From Rhizobiaceae bacterium (GTDB taxonomy: Bacteria > Pseudomonadota > Alphaproteobacteria > Rhizobiales > Rhizobiaceae), in the NCBI GenBank assembly GCA_017640615.1, contig JAEPQK010000001.1, positions 186,001-250,000 on the forward strand: a stretch of DNA of 64,000 nt, read 5' to 3'. Position numbers and translations under genes: made by a program. Positions 26,172 through 35,238 of the stretch are shown here, piece after piece. Under the pieces are notes generated by a model that saw nothing but the letters and a program-made list of their open reading frames with translations, did no database searches and was not told where the DNA came from. Positions within the stretch are counted from its first letter, which is position 1. Each line of letters opens with the position of its first letter.

Positions 26172-28061
26172 ATGACGATTGCGGAAAAATTGCCTCCCCA
26201 GCAGACGGTCAAGGGCCATAGCTTCAACGCCGAAATCGGCGGAGAGGGCCCCTTCTATTTCGACGGCTGTAACACGCTGCCGAAGCTCTTTCGTCAGAAT
26301 TGCGAGAAATACGGCTCCAAGATCGCGCATCGCGAGAAGGATCTCGGTATCTGGCTGTCCTACTCCTGGACCGACTTCTATGAGCATGCCCGGCTGATCG
26401 GGCTTGGTCTTGTGTCGCTTGGGCTGAAGCGCGGCGAGGTGATTTCCATCCTGTCTGAAGACAACAAGGAGTGGATCTACACCGACCTCGGCGTTCAGTC
26501 GGTCGGCGGTATTGTGTCGGGCGTGTATGCGACCGACGCTGCCTCGCAGCTCAAATATCTCGTCAACGATTCCGACAGCCGGTTCCTGTTCCTGGAAAAT
26601 GACGAGCAGCTCGACAAATATCTTTCGGTCGCCGGCGACATGAAGGGGGTGACCAAGGTCATCGTCTATGACCGCGACGGCCTGCACGGTTTCGAACATG
26701 ACAACGTGATCTTTATCGATGATCTCTACCGGATCGGCCGGGATTTCTTGAAGGAAAACCCGACACGGTTCGAGGAAGAGATTGCGGCATCGCAGCCCGA
26801 CGATACGGCGATCCTGGTCTATACGTCGGGAACGACGGGTCCGCCAAAAGGCGCCATGATCAGTCAGTCCAACGTCATTGCTTCGATCATCGGTGCGTCG
26901 CTCACGCTGCCGGTAGGCGAGAGCGACGAGCAGGTCTGCTTCCTGCCGCTCTGTCATATTCTGGAGCGTTTGATTTCGGTGTTCGTACCTGTCGGCCACG
27001 GCTCGATCGTGAACTTCGCCGAAAGCCCCGAAACGGTGTTCGACAATGTGCGCGAGGTCAGCCCGCATGTTTTCACGGCGGTGCCACGCGTTTGGGAAAA
27101 GGTCTATTCGCGTGTTTCGATCATGTCGGAGGAAGCGACGCCAATCGGCAAGTGGGCCTACCGACGGGCAATTGCGACGGGGATCAAACGTAGCGAAGCG
27201 CTGGACAACGGCGAAAAAGTGCCTGTGCTGACTGAGCTTGCGTACAAGTTCTGGGATTTCATGGTGCTGAACGGCATGCGCAGACTGCTCGGCTTCGACC
27301 GGCTGCGGCGTGGAACCACGGGTGCCGCGCCGATCTCGCCCGCGCTGCTAAAATGGTACAAGGCGGTCGGCATACCGGTGCTTGAGGGCTATGGCATGAC
27401 CGAAAGCTCCGGCGTGATCTCCGTCAATTTGGTGGAAGACAACAAGACCGGCAGCATCGGCAAGGTGGTGCCCGGCGGCGAAGTGCGTTTTGGCGCCGAC
27501 GGTGAAATTCAGTATCGCGGACCGAACATGTTCCAGGGCTACTGGAACAAGCCGGAAAAGACCGCCGAAACGATCGTGGATGGCTGGCTTTGCACCGGCG
27601 ATGTCGGGCGCATCGACAATGAGGGCTACCTCTACATAACCGGGCGCGCCAAGGACATCATCATCACTGCCGGCGGCAAAAACATCACGCCGGCCGAAAT
27701 CGAGAACCGGCTCAAATTTTCGCCATTCATTTCCGATGCTGTCGTCATTGGCGATCAGCGCAAATATCTGACCTGCCTGGTGATGATCGACCAGGAGAAT
27801 GTCGAGAAGTTCGCGCAGGACAAGCGCGTTCCGTTCAACAATTTCAAGTCGCTCTGCGCTGCCAAGGAGGTGCGCGACTTGATTGCCGGTGTGGTTGAGG
27901 AAACCAACAAGGAGTTCGCCCGGGTCGAACAAATCAAGGATTTCCGCTTGATCGATGTGCTGCTCACCGCTGAGGATGAGGAACTGACAGCCACGATGAA
28001 GCTGAAACGCAGCTTCGTGGAGAAGAAACACAAGAAGCTGATCGACGAGATGTATGGCTGA
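26172..28061 (+). CDS. Long-chain-type acyl-CoA ligase (AMP-forming)
   Basis: Activates a carboxylic acid to its CoA thioester via an acyl-adenylate. 629 residues with the ANL motifs in order: YTSGTTGPPKGA (about 217-228), YGMTESSGV (about 408-416), CTGDVGRIDNEGYLYITGR (about 476-494) and the catalytic-lysine region near the end, where TMKLKRSFVEKK replaces the usual LP-T-GK form, as in FadD15-type ligases. It lies 67 bases after livF and before the binding protein, so it probably activates the compound imported by this transporter. Confidence 0.9.
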   Translation: MTIAEKLPPQQTVKGHSFNAEIGGEGPFYFDGCNTLPKLFRQNCEKYGSKIAHREKDLGIWLSYSWTDFYEHARLIGLGLVSLGLKRGEVISILSEDNKEWIYTDLGVQSVGGIVSGVYATDAASQLKYLVNDSDSRFLFLENDEQLDKYLSVAGDMKGVTKVIVYDRDGLHGFEHDNVIFIDDLYRIGRDFLKENPTRFEEEIAASQPDDTAILVYTSGTTGPPKGAMISQSNVIASIIGASLTLPVGESDEQVCFLPLCHILERLISVFVPVGHGSIVNFAESPETVFDNVREVSPHVFTAVPRVWEKVYSRVSIMSEEATPIGKWAYRRAIATGIKRSEALDNGEKVPVLTELAYKFWDFMVLNGMRRLLGFDRLRRGTTGAAPISPALLKWYKAVGIPVLEGYGMTESSGVISVNLVEDNKTGSIGKVVPGGEVRFGADGEIQYRGPNMFQGYWNKPEKTAETIVDGWLCTGDVGRIDNEGYLYITGRAKDIIITAGGKNITPAEIENRLKFSPFISDAVVIGDQRKYLTCLVMIDQENVEKFAQDKRVPFNNFKSLCAAKEVRDLIAGVVEETNKEFARVEQIKDFRLIDVLLTAEDEELTATMKLKRSFVEKKHKKLIDEMYG

Positions 28062-28095
28062 GCCTGCTCTCGCAATGTCAACAGGAGGAAGTGAC

Positions 28096-29271
28096 ATGAA
28101 GCACATTATCGGCAAATCGCTGCTTGCGGCCGGCCTGGCGGCCGGGATGGCAGGCGCAGCGCATGCGACGCAGGGCGTTACCGATGACGAGATCGTCATC
28201 GGTTCGAACGGCGACCTTTCAGGCGTTTTCGCCGCGTTCAACGTCGGCGCAATCAAGGCGGCGCAGATGGTGTTCGACGAGGTCAACGAAGCCGGCGGCA
28301 TTCACGGCCGCAAGATCCGCTTCGTGGTTGAGGATCACGGCTATCAGGTGCCGAAGGCGGTCCAGAACTTCAACAAGCTGATCAACTCGGACAAGGCGTT
28401 CGCGATGCTGCTCAATCTGGGCACGCCGCACAACATCGCCGGCTTCCCGCTGATGGAAGCGAAGGAAGTGGCAAATGTCTCGCCGCTGACCTCCGCCCGC
28501 CAGATGCTGGAAGGCGACATTACCTACAAATATGCGGGCTTCTCGTCCTATTACGATCAGCTCCGCTCGGGCGTTAAATTCCTTGCGGAGGACAAGGGCG
28601 CTCAGAACGTATGTGCGATGTACATTCCGTCGGACTTCGGTCTCGAGATCCAGATGGGTGCGAAAGACGAAACCGAGGCTCTGGGCCTTACCTGGGCGGA
28701 TGAATCCACCCACAAGCCCGACGAGCAGGATTTTGTCGGTACGATCCAGAAGCTGAAGGCATCCGGCTGCGACATCATCGCAACCGCGCTGACCGTTCGC
28801 CAGACGATCGTTGCGTTCGGCACGGCCAAGAAGCTCGGCTGGACTGACGTGACCTTCATCGGTTCGTCGGCTGCATTCAACACCGCAGTGGCCAAGGTGC
28901 CGGGCGGTGTGACGGAAGGCTTCTACGCCTCGGCAGGTTGGGTTGATTTCGAGGCGCGTATGGATGTGCCCGAGGTCAAGGAATGGGCCGAAGCATTCGA
29001 GGCGTACGCCGGTACGCCGGCCGACACCGCTGCCCAGCTTGGTTACGGTGCCGCAAAGACCATGGTCATGGCGCTTGAAGCCGCCGGCAAGGACCTGACG
29101 TCGGAAAGCTTCCGCACGGCAATGGAAGGCGTGCAGTTCCAGGACGTGGTAAATGACGTGCCGGTCGATGTGGGTGCCGATCACCAGGGTGGCGAGCTGA
29201 TCGTCATCTCCAAGATCGACGGTGGCCAGTGGGTCGAGGTTGCACGCGTCGACCCGACGCAGAGCCAGTAA
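28096..29271 (+). CDS. ABC transporter substrate-binding protein, LivJ-like
   Basis: Periplasmic receptor of the Liv-type importer. Start at 28096 is set by AGGAGG upstream and gives a signal peptide (SLLAAGLAAGMAGAAHA, cleavage before TQGVTDDE). The mature part begins with the family pattern DDEIVIGSNGDLSGVFAAFN and continues with GGIHGRKIRFVVEDHGY; 391 residues in total is normal. Family members near acyl-CoA ligases bind aromatic or aliphatic acids. Last gene of the operon, closed by a strong terminator. Confidence 0.92.
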   Translation: MKHIIGKSLLAAGLAAGMAGAAHATQGVTDDEIVIGSNGDLSGVFAAFNVGAIKAAQMVFDEVNEAGGIHGRKIRFVVEDHGYQVPKAVQNFNKLINSDKAFAMLLNLGTPHNIAGFPLMEAKEVANVSPLTSARQMLEGDITYKYAGFSSYYDQLRSGVKFLAEDKGAQNVCAMYIPSDFGLEIQMGAKDETEALGLTWADESTHKPDEQDFVGTIQKLKASGCDIIATALTVRQTIVAFGTAKKLGWTDVTFIGSSAAFNTAVAKVPGGVTEGFYASAGWVDFEARMDVPEVKEWAEAFEAYAGTPADTAAQLGYGAAKTMVMALEAAGKDLTSESFRTAMEGVQFQDVVNDVPVDVGADHQGGELIVISKIDGGQWVEVARVDPTQSQ

Positions 29272-29294
29272 TCCGACCGCATAGGTCGAACAAG

Positions 29295-29323
29295 GGCCGC
29301 GCGGGCAACCGCGCGGCCTTTTT
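29295..29323 (+). terminator. Rho-independent terminator after the Liv operon
   Basis: Perfect 10-bp stem GGCCGCGCGG (29295-29304) and CCGCGCGGCC (29309-29318) with the loop GCAA, followed by TTTTT. It starts 24 bases after the binding-protein stop and ends 9 bases before the stop of the convergent RND gene. Confidence 0.92.
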
Positions 29324-29331
29324 CGTTGGAG

Positions 29332-32300
29332 CTATTCCGCCGGCGTTGAGGCGGGGCCGGCCTTCGATGCCGCTTCGTCGAGTTCGCGGTAGAGCCGGGC
29401 ATCCTCGCGCGACTTCGGCGTGACGAAACGGCCGAGCAGCAAATAGGCGACCGGCGTCAGTATCAGCGTCGAGATCGTCGAAAGCCCCAGCCCACCGACG
29501 ATCACCCAGCCGAGCGCGATGCGCGCCTCCGCGCCTGCGCCGCTTGCAAGCACCAGCGGCAGGCCGCCGATGATCGTGCAGATCATGGTCATGGCCACCG
29601 GGCGCAGGCGTATGTTCGATGCCTGCTCGATCGCCTCGCGCACGCCCAGCCCGCGGTCTCGCAGCTGATTGGCGAACTCCACGATCAGAATGCCATTCTT
29701 GGCCATGATACCAACCAGAAGCACCAGTCCGATCTGGCTGTAGACGTTGAGACTGCTGCCCGTCAGCAGCAGCGCGAAGACCGCGCAGGCGAGACCGAGC
29801 GGGACGGTCGCCATAATAATCAGTGCCGAGACGAAGCTCTCAAACTGCGCGGCGAGCACCAGCAGGATAATGATGATCGCGAAGCCGAAAATCCTGCCCA
29901 TCGAGTTCGACGTTTCGCCGAGCGTTGCCGCTTCGCCGAGTGGAATGATGCGCGCCCCAGGCGGCAGATGCGGCGCGGCGATTTCGACGACGCGCTGATA
30001 GGCCTCGCCAAGAGCGGTGCCTGCTGCAAGCGACGATGACATTGCAACGGAGCGTTGCTGCTGTTCGCGGTTGAGCGATGGCGGAACCGCCTGTTCCTTC
30101 AGTGTCGCGATCGTGGAGACCGGCACGAAGCGGCCATCGCGCGTCTTGAGGAAGATGTTCTCAAGGTCGGTTGGATCGTTGACCGGGTTCGTTGTGGAAA
30201 CGAGCTTCACCGCGAAGCTTCGGTCGTTGACGAACACAGTTCCGATTTGACGGCCATCGAGCATGGCCTGCATGGCTTCCGACAATCCGGCAATATCAAT
30301 GCCGATTTCGGATGCGCGCTCGCGATCGATCGACACGGAGAGCTGCGGCTGCGTTGGCTCGTTTGAAAGTCGCGGCTGGCTGAACAGCGGGTCCTGTTCC
30401 ATCTCAGCCACGACCTTTGCGGCTGCCTCGCCGAGGTCAGTGTAGTTGCTGCCGACAACTGCGAAAGAAAGCCCGTTGCCCGCGCCGCGAATGCCGAGAC
30501 TGTTGGGCTGGAACGCGAAGGCGCGCACGCCCGGCACACTGCCGACGCTTGCCTGGATTTCGGCAAGAATTTCCTGCTGAGAGCGTTCGCGCTCGTCCCA
30601 AGGTGCCAGCGTCATCACCACGAAGCCGCTGTTTTGCGACCCGCGCCCCGCGATGGAAAATATGTTGGTGATTTCGCCGGTATCGCGGAATGGCTCGATC
30701 AGCATCTCGATTTCGCGCATGCGCTGGGAGAAATAGTCGAGGCTCACGCCCTGCGGCGCCGATACCCGCATGAACGCGACCGAGCGGTCTTCGCGCGGCG
30801 TCAGTTCGCGCTGGATCGTCGGGAACAGCGCGAGCGCCAGCGCAAGCAGCAGGCCAGTGATGACAATCACAACCAACGGTGCGTTCAGGCTGGCGGTCAG
30901 GAGCCGTTTGTAGAGGCCGGCCAGCAGCCCGCCGAACGAGGCGAGTGGGCCGCCGCTGCGGTGCTTGATGTCGTGCCCGGATGTCAGGAAGCGGGACGCC
31001 AACATCGGGCAGAGCGACAGCGCCACGACCGAGGATAGAAAAACCGCGATCGCCAGCACGAAGCCGAATTCGCGGAACAGACCGCCGGTCTGGCCGGGCA
31101 GGAAGGAGAGCGGAATGAAAACCGCCATCAGCGTAACGGTCGTCGCGATGACGGCGAAGAACACTTCGCGCGCACCGAGCACTGCCGCTGCGCGCGGGCC
31201 CATGCCTTCGTTGCGGCGCCGCACGATGTTTTCCAGAACCACGATAGCATCGTCGACCACAATGCCGGTCGCGAGCACCAGCGCCAGCACGGTCAGGATG
31301 TTGATGGAAAAGCCGACCAGGTAAATCGCGGCGATCGTGCCGACCAGCGCTACCGGGATCGCCACCCCCGGGATGATCGTGGCGCGGAAGTCGAGCAGGA
31401 ACATGAAGATGACGAGCAGCACCACGGTGACGGAGATGGCGAGTGCGATTTCGACCTCGTGGATTGCGCCATTGATGAAGGTGGCGTCGTCGCTGGTGAC
31501 GCGGATCGTCATACCCTCCGGCAGGCGCTTCTGAACCTCCTCCGCAGCCGCCCGCACGCCTTCTGAAATCACCAGCGTGTTCGACTGCGCCTGACGGACG
31601 ATGCCGAGGCCAATGCCGGTCTGTCCGTTTGCGCGCAACTGGCTTTCGTTGAGGTCTGCGCCGAGCGTGACCGTGGCGATGTCGCCAAGCCTGACGCGGC
31701 GGTTGATGATGAGATCCTCGAATTCCTCAGGCGTGGCCACCGTTGCTGTGGCGCGCACGATGAGGTCCTGCGTGCTGCTGGTCAGCGAGCCGGCTGGAGC
31801 GTCGAAGGACATGGAGCTCAGCGCGTTGCGTACGTCGGCGATGGTCAGCCCGAGGCTCGCAAGCTTTGCCTGGTTGATGTCGATTCTGAACACCTTGTCG
31901 CGGTCGCCATAAACCTGCACGTCGGCGACGCCCGCCACTGCAGCAAAGCTGTCGACTACCTGATCCTCGACCAGCACGGTCATGTCCTGCACCGACATAC
32001 GATCGGAGGTGATTGCAAGCCGCACCACAGCCTGCGCATCGGCATCGGCCTTGATGATGCGCGGTGTCTGGATGTCGTCCGGCAACTGATTGGCGACCCG
32101 GCCCACTGCGTCGCGCATATCCGATGCGGCGGTATCGAGATCGGTCGCGTCACCGAACTCGACCGTCACGCGGCTTGAGCCGAAGGACGAGCTGGATGAG
32201 ATCGATTTCACACCCGAGACGCGCGACACCGCGCCTTCCAGTATCGCGGTCACTTCGCGGTCGATCGATTCGGCGGATGCGCCGGCATAATCGGCGCGCA

Positions 32301-32472
32301 CCGTGATGACCGGGCGATCGACATCGGGCAATTCGCGTACTTCAACGCCGAAGAGCGCCGCGAAGCCGGCAACAACGATCAGCGTGTTGATGACGAATGC
32401 CAGCACAGGCCGGCGGATGAATAGCGCTGTCAGACCTGATTGAGCCGGGGCGGAGGTGTCGGCGTTCGACAT
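29332..32472 (-). CDS. RND efflux pump, inner-membrane transporter
   Basis: Proton-driven export pump of the HAE1/MexB type, 1046 residues from the ATG at 32472 (a longer reading adds 29 unlikely residues). Twelve helices with two large periplasmic loops. Seen: LFIRRPVLAFVINTLIVVAG at the N-terminus, the proton-relay helix LALVLATGIVVDDAIVVLEN with two Asp, and the second-half repeat IGLVLLVGIMAKNGILIVEF. It is the second gene after its adaptor, 16 bases apart. No outer-membrane factor or regulator gene is adjacent, so it probably uses a TolC encoded elsewhere. Confidence 0.94.
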   Translation of the reverse strand: MSNADTSAPAQSGLTALFIRRPVLAFVINTLIVVAGFAALFGVEVRELPDVDRPVITVRADYAGASAESIDREVTAILEGAVSRVSGVKSISSSSSFGSSRVTVEFGDATDLDTAASDMRDAVGRVANQLPDDIQTPRIIKADADAQAVVRLAITSDRMSVQDMTVLVEDQVVDSFAAVAGVADVQVYGDRDKVFRIDINQAKLASLGLTIADVRNALSSMSFDAPAGSLTSSTQDLIVRATATVATPEEFEDLIINRRVRLGDIATVTLGADLNESQLRANGQTGIGLGIVRQAQSNTLVISEGVRAAAEEVQKRLPEGMTIRVTSDDATFINGAIHEVEIALAISVTVVLLVIFMFLLDFRATIIPGVAIPVALVGTIAAIYLVGFSINILTVLALVLATGIVVDDAIVVLENIVRRRNEGMGPRAAAVLGAREVFFAVIATTVTLMAVFIPLSFLPGQTGGLFREFGFVLAIAVFLSSVVALSLCPMLASRFLTSGHDIKHRSGGPLASFGGLLAGLYKRLLTASLNAPLVVIVITGLLLALALALFPTIQRELTPREDRSVAFMRVSAPQGVSLDYFSQRMREIEMLIEPFRDTGEITNIFSIAGRGSQNSGFVVMTLAPWDERERSQQEILAEIQASVGSVPGVRAFAFQPNSLGIRGAGNGLSFAVVGSNYTDLGEAAAKVVAEMEQDPLFSQPRLSNEPTQPQLSVSIDRERASEIGIDIAGLSEAMQAMLDGRQIGTVFVNDRSFAVKLVSTTNPVNDPTDLENIFLKTRDGRFVPVSTIATLKEQAVPPSLNREQQQRSVAMSSSLAAGTALGEAYQRVVEIAAPHLPPGARIIPLGEAATLGETSNSMGRIFGFAIIIILLVLAAQFESFVSALIIMATVPLGLACAVFALLLTGSSLNVYSQIGLVLLVGIMAKNGILIVEFANQLRDRGLGVREAIEQASNIRLRPVAMTMICTIIGGLPLVLASGAGAEARIALGWVIVGGLGLSTISTLILTPVAYLLLGRFVTPKSREDARLYRELDEAASKAGPASTPAE

Positions 32473-32488
32473 GATCAGCGCCTCCGCA

Positions 32489-33652
32489 TCATGAGCCGCG
32501 CTGAGCGGCGCCTGCTTCGGAGCCACCTTCGCCTGCCAGCTGCACCGGCTGGCCTTCACGCACGGCGTGGATGCCTTCGGTCACGACCAGAGCGCCTGGC
32601 TCTATGTTGGCCTCGATCAAGACCGTGTCTGCGTTGCGCTGCACGATCTGCACCGGCAGCCGACGGCCAACACCGTCATCGACCAGCCAGACATATGCGC
32701 CGTCCGCACCCCATTGGATCGCCAGCGGGTTCACGGCGGCAAATTCGTCACCGGCGAACCGCATCGTGACGCGAAACGACATGCCGGCGCGCAACGATTC
32801 ATCGCGGTTTGCGATCAGCGCCTGCACATGCAGTGTGCGGCTTTCTTCATCTATGCGATTGTCGACCGCGCTCACCTCGCCTTCGAAAATATCCGAAGGC
32901 CGGGCGATGGAGGCGGCTTCTACTGCGTCACCTACTTTGAGAAAGCTCGCATAGCTTTCGGGCACCCAGAAATCGACCAGGATCTGGGAGCGGTCGTCGA
33001 TCGTTGCGATTTCGGTCTGCGCCGTTACATGATTGCCGGGCGTGACCGGGAGAATGCCGACAGTGCCGCCAATCGGGGCAGTTATGGCGCGGCGGCTGAG
33101 CGAAAGTTCGGCATCGCGCAGTGCGAGGCGCGCGTTCTCGACTTCGAGCTCGGCGTCGGTCTGCTGCACCTGCGTGACCGTGTTGGACGAGCGCAGCGCC
33201 ATGACCCGTTCGAGCCGCGCCTGCGCGTTCTCCAGTGCGATGCGCGCGCGGTCGACCGAGATTTCCTCTGCTTCGGAATCGAGCCGTGCGATAACGTCAC
33301 CTGCCGAAACCGTGGCACCCGATGCGACCAGCGTTTCAGTCAGCCTGCCGGCGGTGAATGGTGTTACCACGACGGAGCGGATGGCCTGCCCGGTGCCAAT
33401 GGCTGACAGGCGGTCGTTGATGGTGGCAGTGGTGACCGCTTCGGCGATCACCGGCTGCTGGCGTGCGCCGCCACGGCGGCCGGGACCGCGCTGCGGCGCT
33501 TCAGTGCTTGCGGTGGTCGCAGTTGCGACCGGAATCCAGTCGAGCCCCAGCCGCGACAGTACTTCCGGCGCACCCGGAAAGAAACGCGCCCAGGCTCCGG
33601 CAGCGAGCATGAGCACGACCAGCGATATGAGTAGCTGCTTCCAGAACGCCAT
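32489..33652 (-). CDS. RND efflux periplasmic adaptor (membrane fusion protein)
   Basis: Links the RND pump to the outer-membrane channel. 387 residues: N-terminal membrane anchor (LLISLVVLMLAAGAWARFF), a lipoyl half-motif VTPFTAGRLTETLVASGATVSAGDVI (about 96-121), an alpha-helical hairpin rich in Gln/Glu/Arg, the second lipoyl half ITAPIGGTVGILPVTPGN, and beta-barrel domains. Preceded by 184 bases without a gene that separate it from the creatininase gene; I see no clear operator there. Confidence 0.92.
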   Translation of the reverse strand: MAFWKQLLISLVVLMLAAGAWARFFPGAPEVLSRLGLDWIPVATATTASTEAPQRGPGRRGGARQQPVIAEAVTTATINDRLSAIGTGQAIRSVVVTPFTAGRLTETLVASGATVSAGDVIARLDSEAEEISVDRARIALENAQARLERVMALRSSNTVTQVQQTDAELEVENARLALRDAELSLSRRAITAPIGGTVGILPVTPGNHVTAQTEIATIDDRSQILVDFWVPESYASFLKVGDAVEAASIARPSDIFEGEVSAVDNRIDEESRTLHVQALIANRDESLRAGMSFRVTMRFAGDEFAAVNPLAIQWGADGAYVWLVDDGVGRRLPVQIVQRNADTVLIEANIEPGALVVTEGIHAVREGQPVQLAGEGGSEAGAAQRGS

Positions 33653-33836
33653 TGAGTTCTCCGGCAGAGCTCCGACAAAGGGAAAGCCAGTCGCTCCGCA
33701 TGCGCGACGGCGGGTCGAGCCTCGCCGTGCGGTATCCGATCACTTTATGACAGCGAAATTCGGGCCGTGCAGCAGGGAAATCATTAATTCGCGGTAAGGT
33801 GAAGGCGCGCGGGACGGGCAGCCAACCGATCGGGAT

Positions 33837-34643
33837 TCATGGTCCGGGCATAATTTCAATGGGTTCTGGCAGCGGTGCCTTCACTACGTCGCGCAGAAGC
33901 TCGATCATCCCCGCGACTTGATGCTCGGCAATTTTTTCGCCGAGCTCGGCGGTGGCTTTTTCTGCATTGCCGACCGCGCCGGCAGGGTTGAGGTCGCTCG
34001 CCACCCATGAGTAAGCGAACGGTCCGGTCGGTCTCAGATGGGTGAATTCTCGCTCGTCACCGGCTGCGACCGACACGAAGTCTTCGGCCTTGTTCATATC
34101 GACGGTTTCGGGCCGGAAATGCAGCATCAGCGCGGTTTCAACTTCGCCGCCATGAATGCCATGACGCTGCTCGAGATCGGAAATCCATCCTGCCGGAAGT
34201 GGGAAGCGCCAGCCCGCCTTGACCGCGAGCATGCCGGCGCGGACGCGCAGCTCGCGCGCGACGATGCCCATCATCTCTTCGTTGCCGCCGTGGGAATTCA
34301 CAAAGACGACTTTGCGGATGCCGGTTCTGGCGATAGAGAGGCCAAGCTCTGTCCAGCCTTCGATGAGGTTCGCGGCGGTGTGGGTAAGCGTGCCTGGCGC
34401 CCAGATATGCTCGTTCGATTTGCCGACCGACTGGACAGGCAGAATGCGCAGTTGGATGTCTTGCGGCAGGCGTTTCACCAGCAGGTCGAGAAAGCCCTGG
34501 TTGAGCATTGTGTCGGTGCCGACCGGCAGATGCGGGCCGTGCTGCTCGACGGCGGCAATCGGGATCATCGCGATTGACGCCATGGGGTCGAGCCCGAGAA
34601 ATTCGGGCGCGGTGAAGTCGTTCCACCATATTTTGCGGTTCAA
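33837..34643 (-). CDS. Creatininase family protein
   Basis: Metal-dependent amidohydrolase of 268 residues. The creatininase metal ligands are visible: E33 and H35 in AAVEQHGPHLPVGTD, Asp of GTD, HGGN of VNSHGGNEE (about 114-122), and HGGEVET (about 167-173). Members hydrolyse creatinine or cyclic amides, or act in riboflavin/F420 and mycofactocin pathways (FAPy hydrolase ArfB, MftE), so creatinine itself is not proven. It overlaps the RidA gene by 4 bases, and both are divergent from an ABC importer with a deaminase-like enzyme, suggesting a ring-opening amidase of nitrogen catabolism. Confidence 0.88.
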   Translation of the reverse strand: MNRKIWWNDFTAPEFLGLDPMASIAMIPIAAVEQHGPHLPVGTDTMLNQGFLDLLVKRLPQDIQLRILPVQSVGKSNEHIWAPGTLTHTAANLIEGWTELGLSIARTGIRKVVFVNSHGGNEEMMGIVARELRVRAGMLAVKAGWRFPLPAGWISDLEQRHGIHGGEVETALMLHFRPETVDMNKAEDFVSVAAGDEREFTHLRPTGPFAYSWVASDLNPAGAVGNAEKATAELGEKIAEHQVAGMIELLRDVVKAPLPEPIEIMPGP

Positions 34644-35050
34644 GGCGCATTCCCTTCGGGCTCGTGCGGAGCGGCCGCGGCGGCTTCAATCTCAACCACG
34701 AATTCGGGGCGCGCGAAGCCCGACACCACCATCAGCGTTGAGGCGGGTAGCGGGTCCGAAAACAGCGCGTTGCGCACTTCCATATAGGCCGGCAGGTGTT
34801 TGCGATCGGTGACGTAGGCATTGATGCGAACAATGTGTTTGAGGTCCATGCCGGCTTCGCCAAGTACAGCGCGAATGTTCTCAAAACAAAGCCGCGTCTG
34901 GCCGCCGCAGTCCGCCGGGATCGAACCGTTAGCGTCGATGCCCAGCTGGCCCGAGCAGAATATCAGCCGCGCCGGACCTTCCACGAGCGCGCCGTGAGAG
35001 TAAGCCGAGAATGGCGGATGGATCGAAGAAGGTACAAGAGAGCGAAACAT
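34640..35050 (-). CDS. RidA family enamine/imine deaminase
   Basis: Probable hydrolase of reactive enamines or of an amino-acrylate-like intermediate, 136 residues, forming trimers in the family. It has YSHGALVEGPARLIFCSGQLG at the N-terminus, VRINAYVTDRKHL (about 83-95), and the active-site Arg in ARPEFVVEIEAAA near the end. First gene of a two-gene leftward operon with the creatininase. RidA-type proteins such as RutC act in pyrimidine breakdown, fitting a nitrogen-heterocycle pathway. Confidence 0.88.
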   Translation of the reverse strand: MFRSLVPSSIHPPFSAYSHGALVEGPARLIFCSGQLGIDANGSIPADCGGQTRLCFENIRAVLGEAGMDLKHIVRINAYVTDRKHLPAYMEVRNALFSDPLPASTLMVVSGFARPEFVVEIEAAAAAPHEPEGNAP

Positions 35051-35112
35051 GCGCGTTAATCTAGCCGTTCCTGCCGCATTGGGAAGCTAAAGCTGCGATT
35101 TCCTGCACAAAT

Positions 35113-35122
35113 TTTGCGCAAA
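35113..35122. promoter_or_regulatory. Short palindrome in the divergent creatininase/ABC promoter region
   Basis: TTTGCGCAAA is a perfect 10-base palindrome, 63 bases upstream of the RidA start and 117 upstream of the ABC binding protein. The preceding TGCACAAAT forms a related imperfect half-site. The 188-base region otherwise shows no gene. A regulator site is possible but unproven. Confidence 0.3.
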
Positions 35123-35238
35123 CGCGGGATTGGTGAAAATATGTGCTTCACAAAGGGGGGAGGTCCACTAAGGTGCATCGCGCTGGCTGCGCGCCGGCCA
35201 AAAACACTCCTTTCTTGCCCCCACGATGGAGTCGTCAC

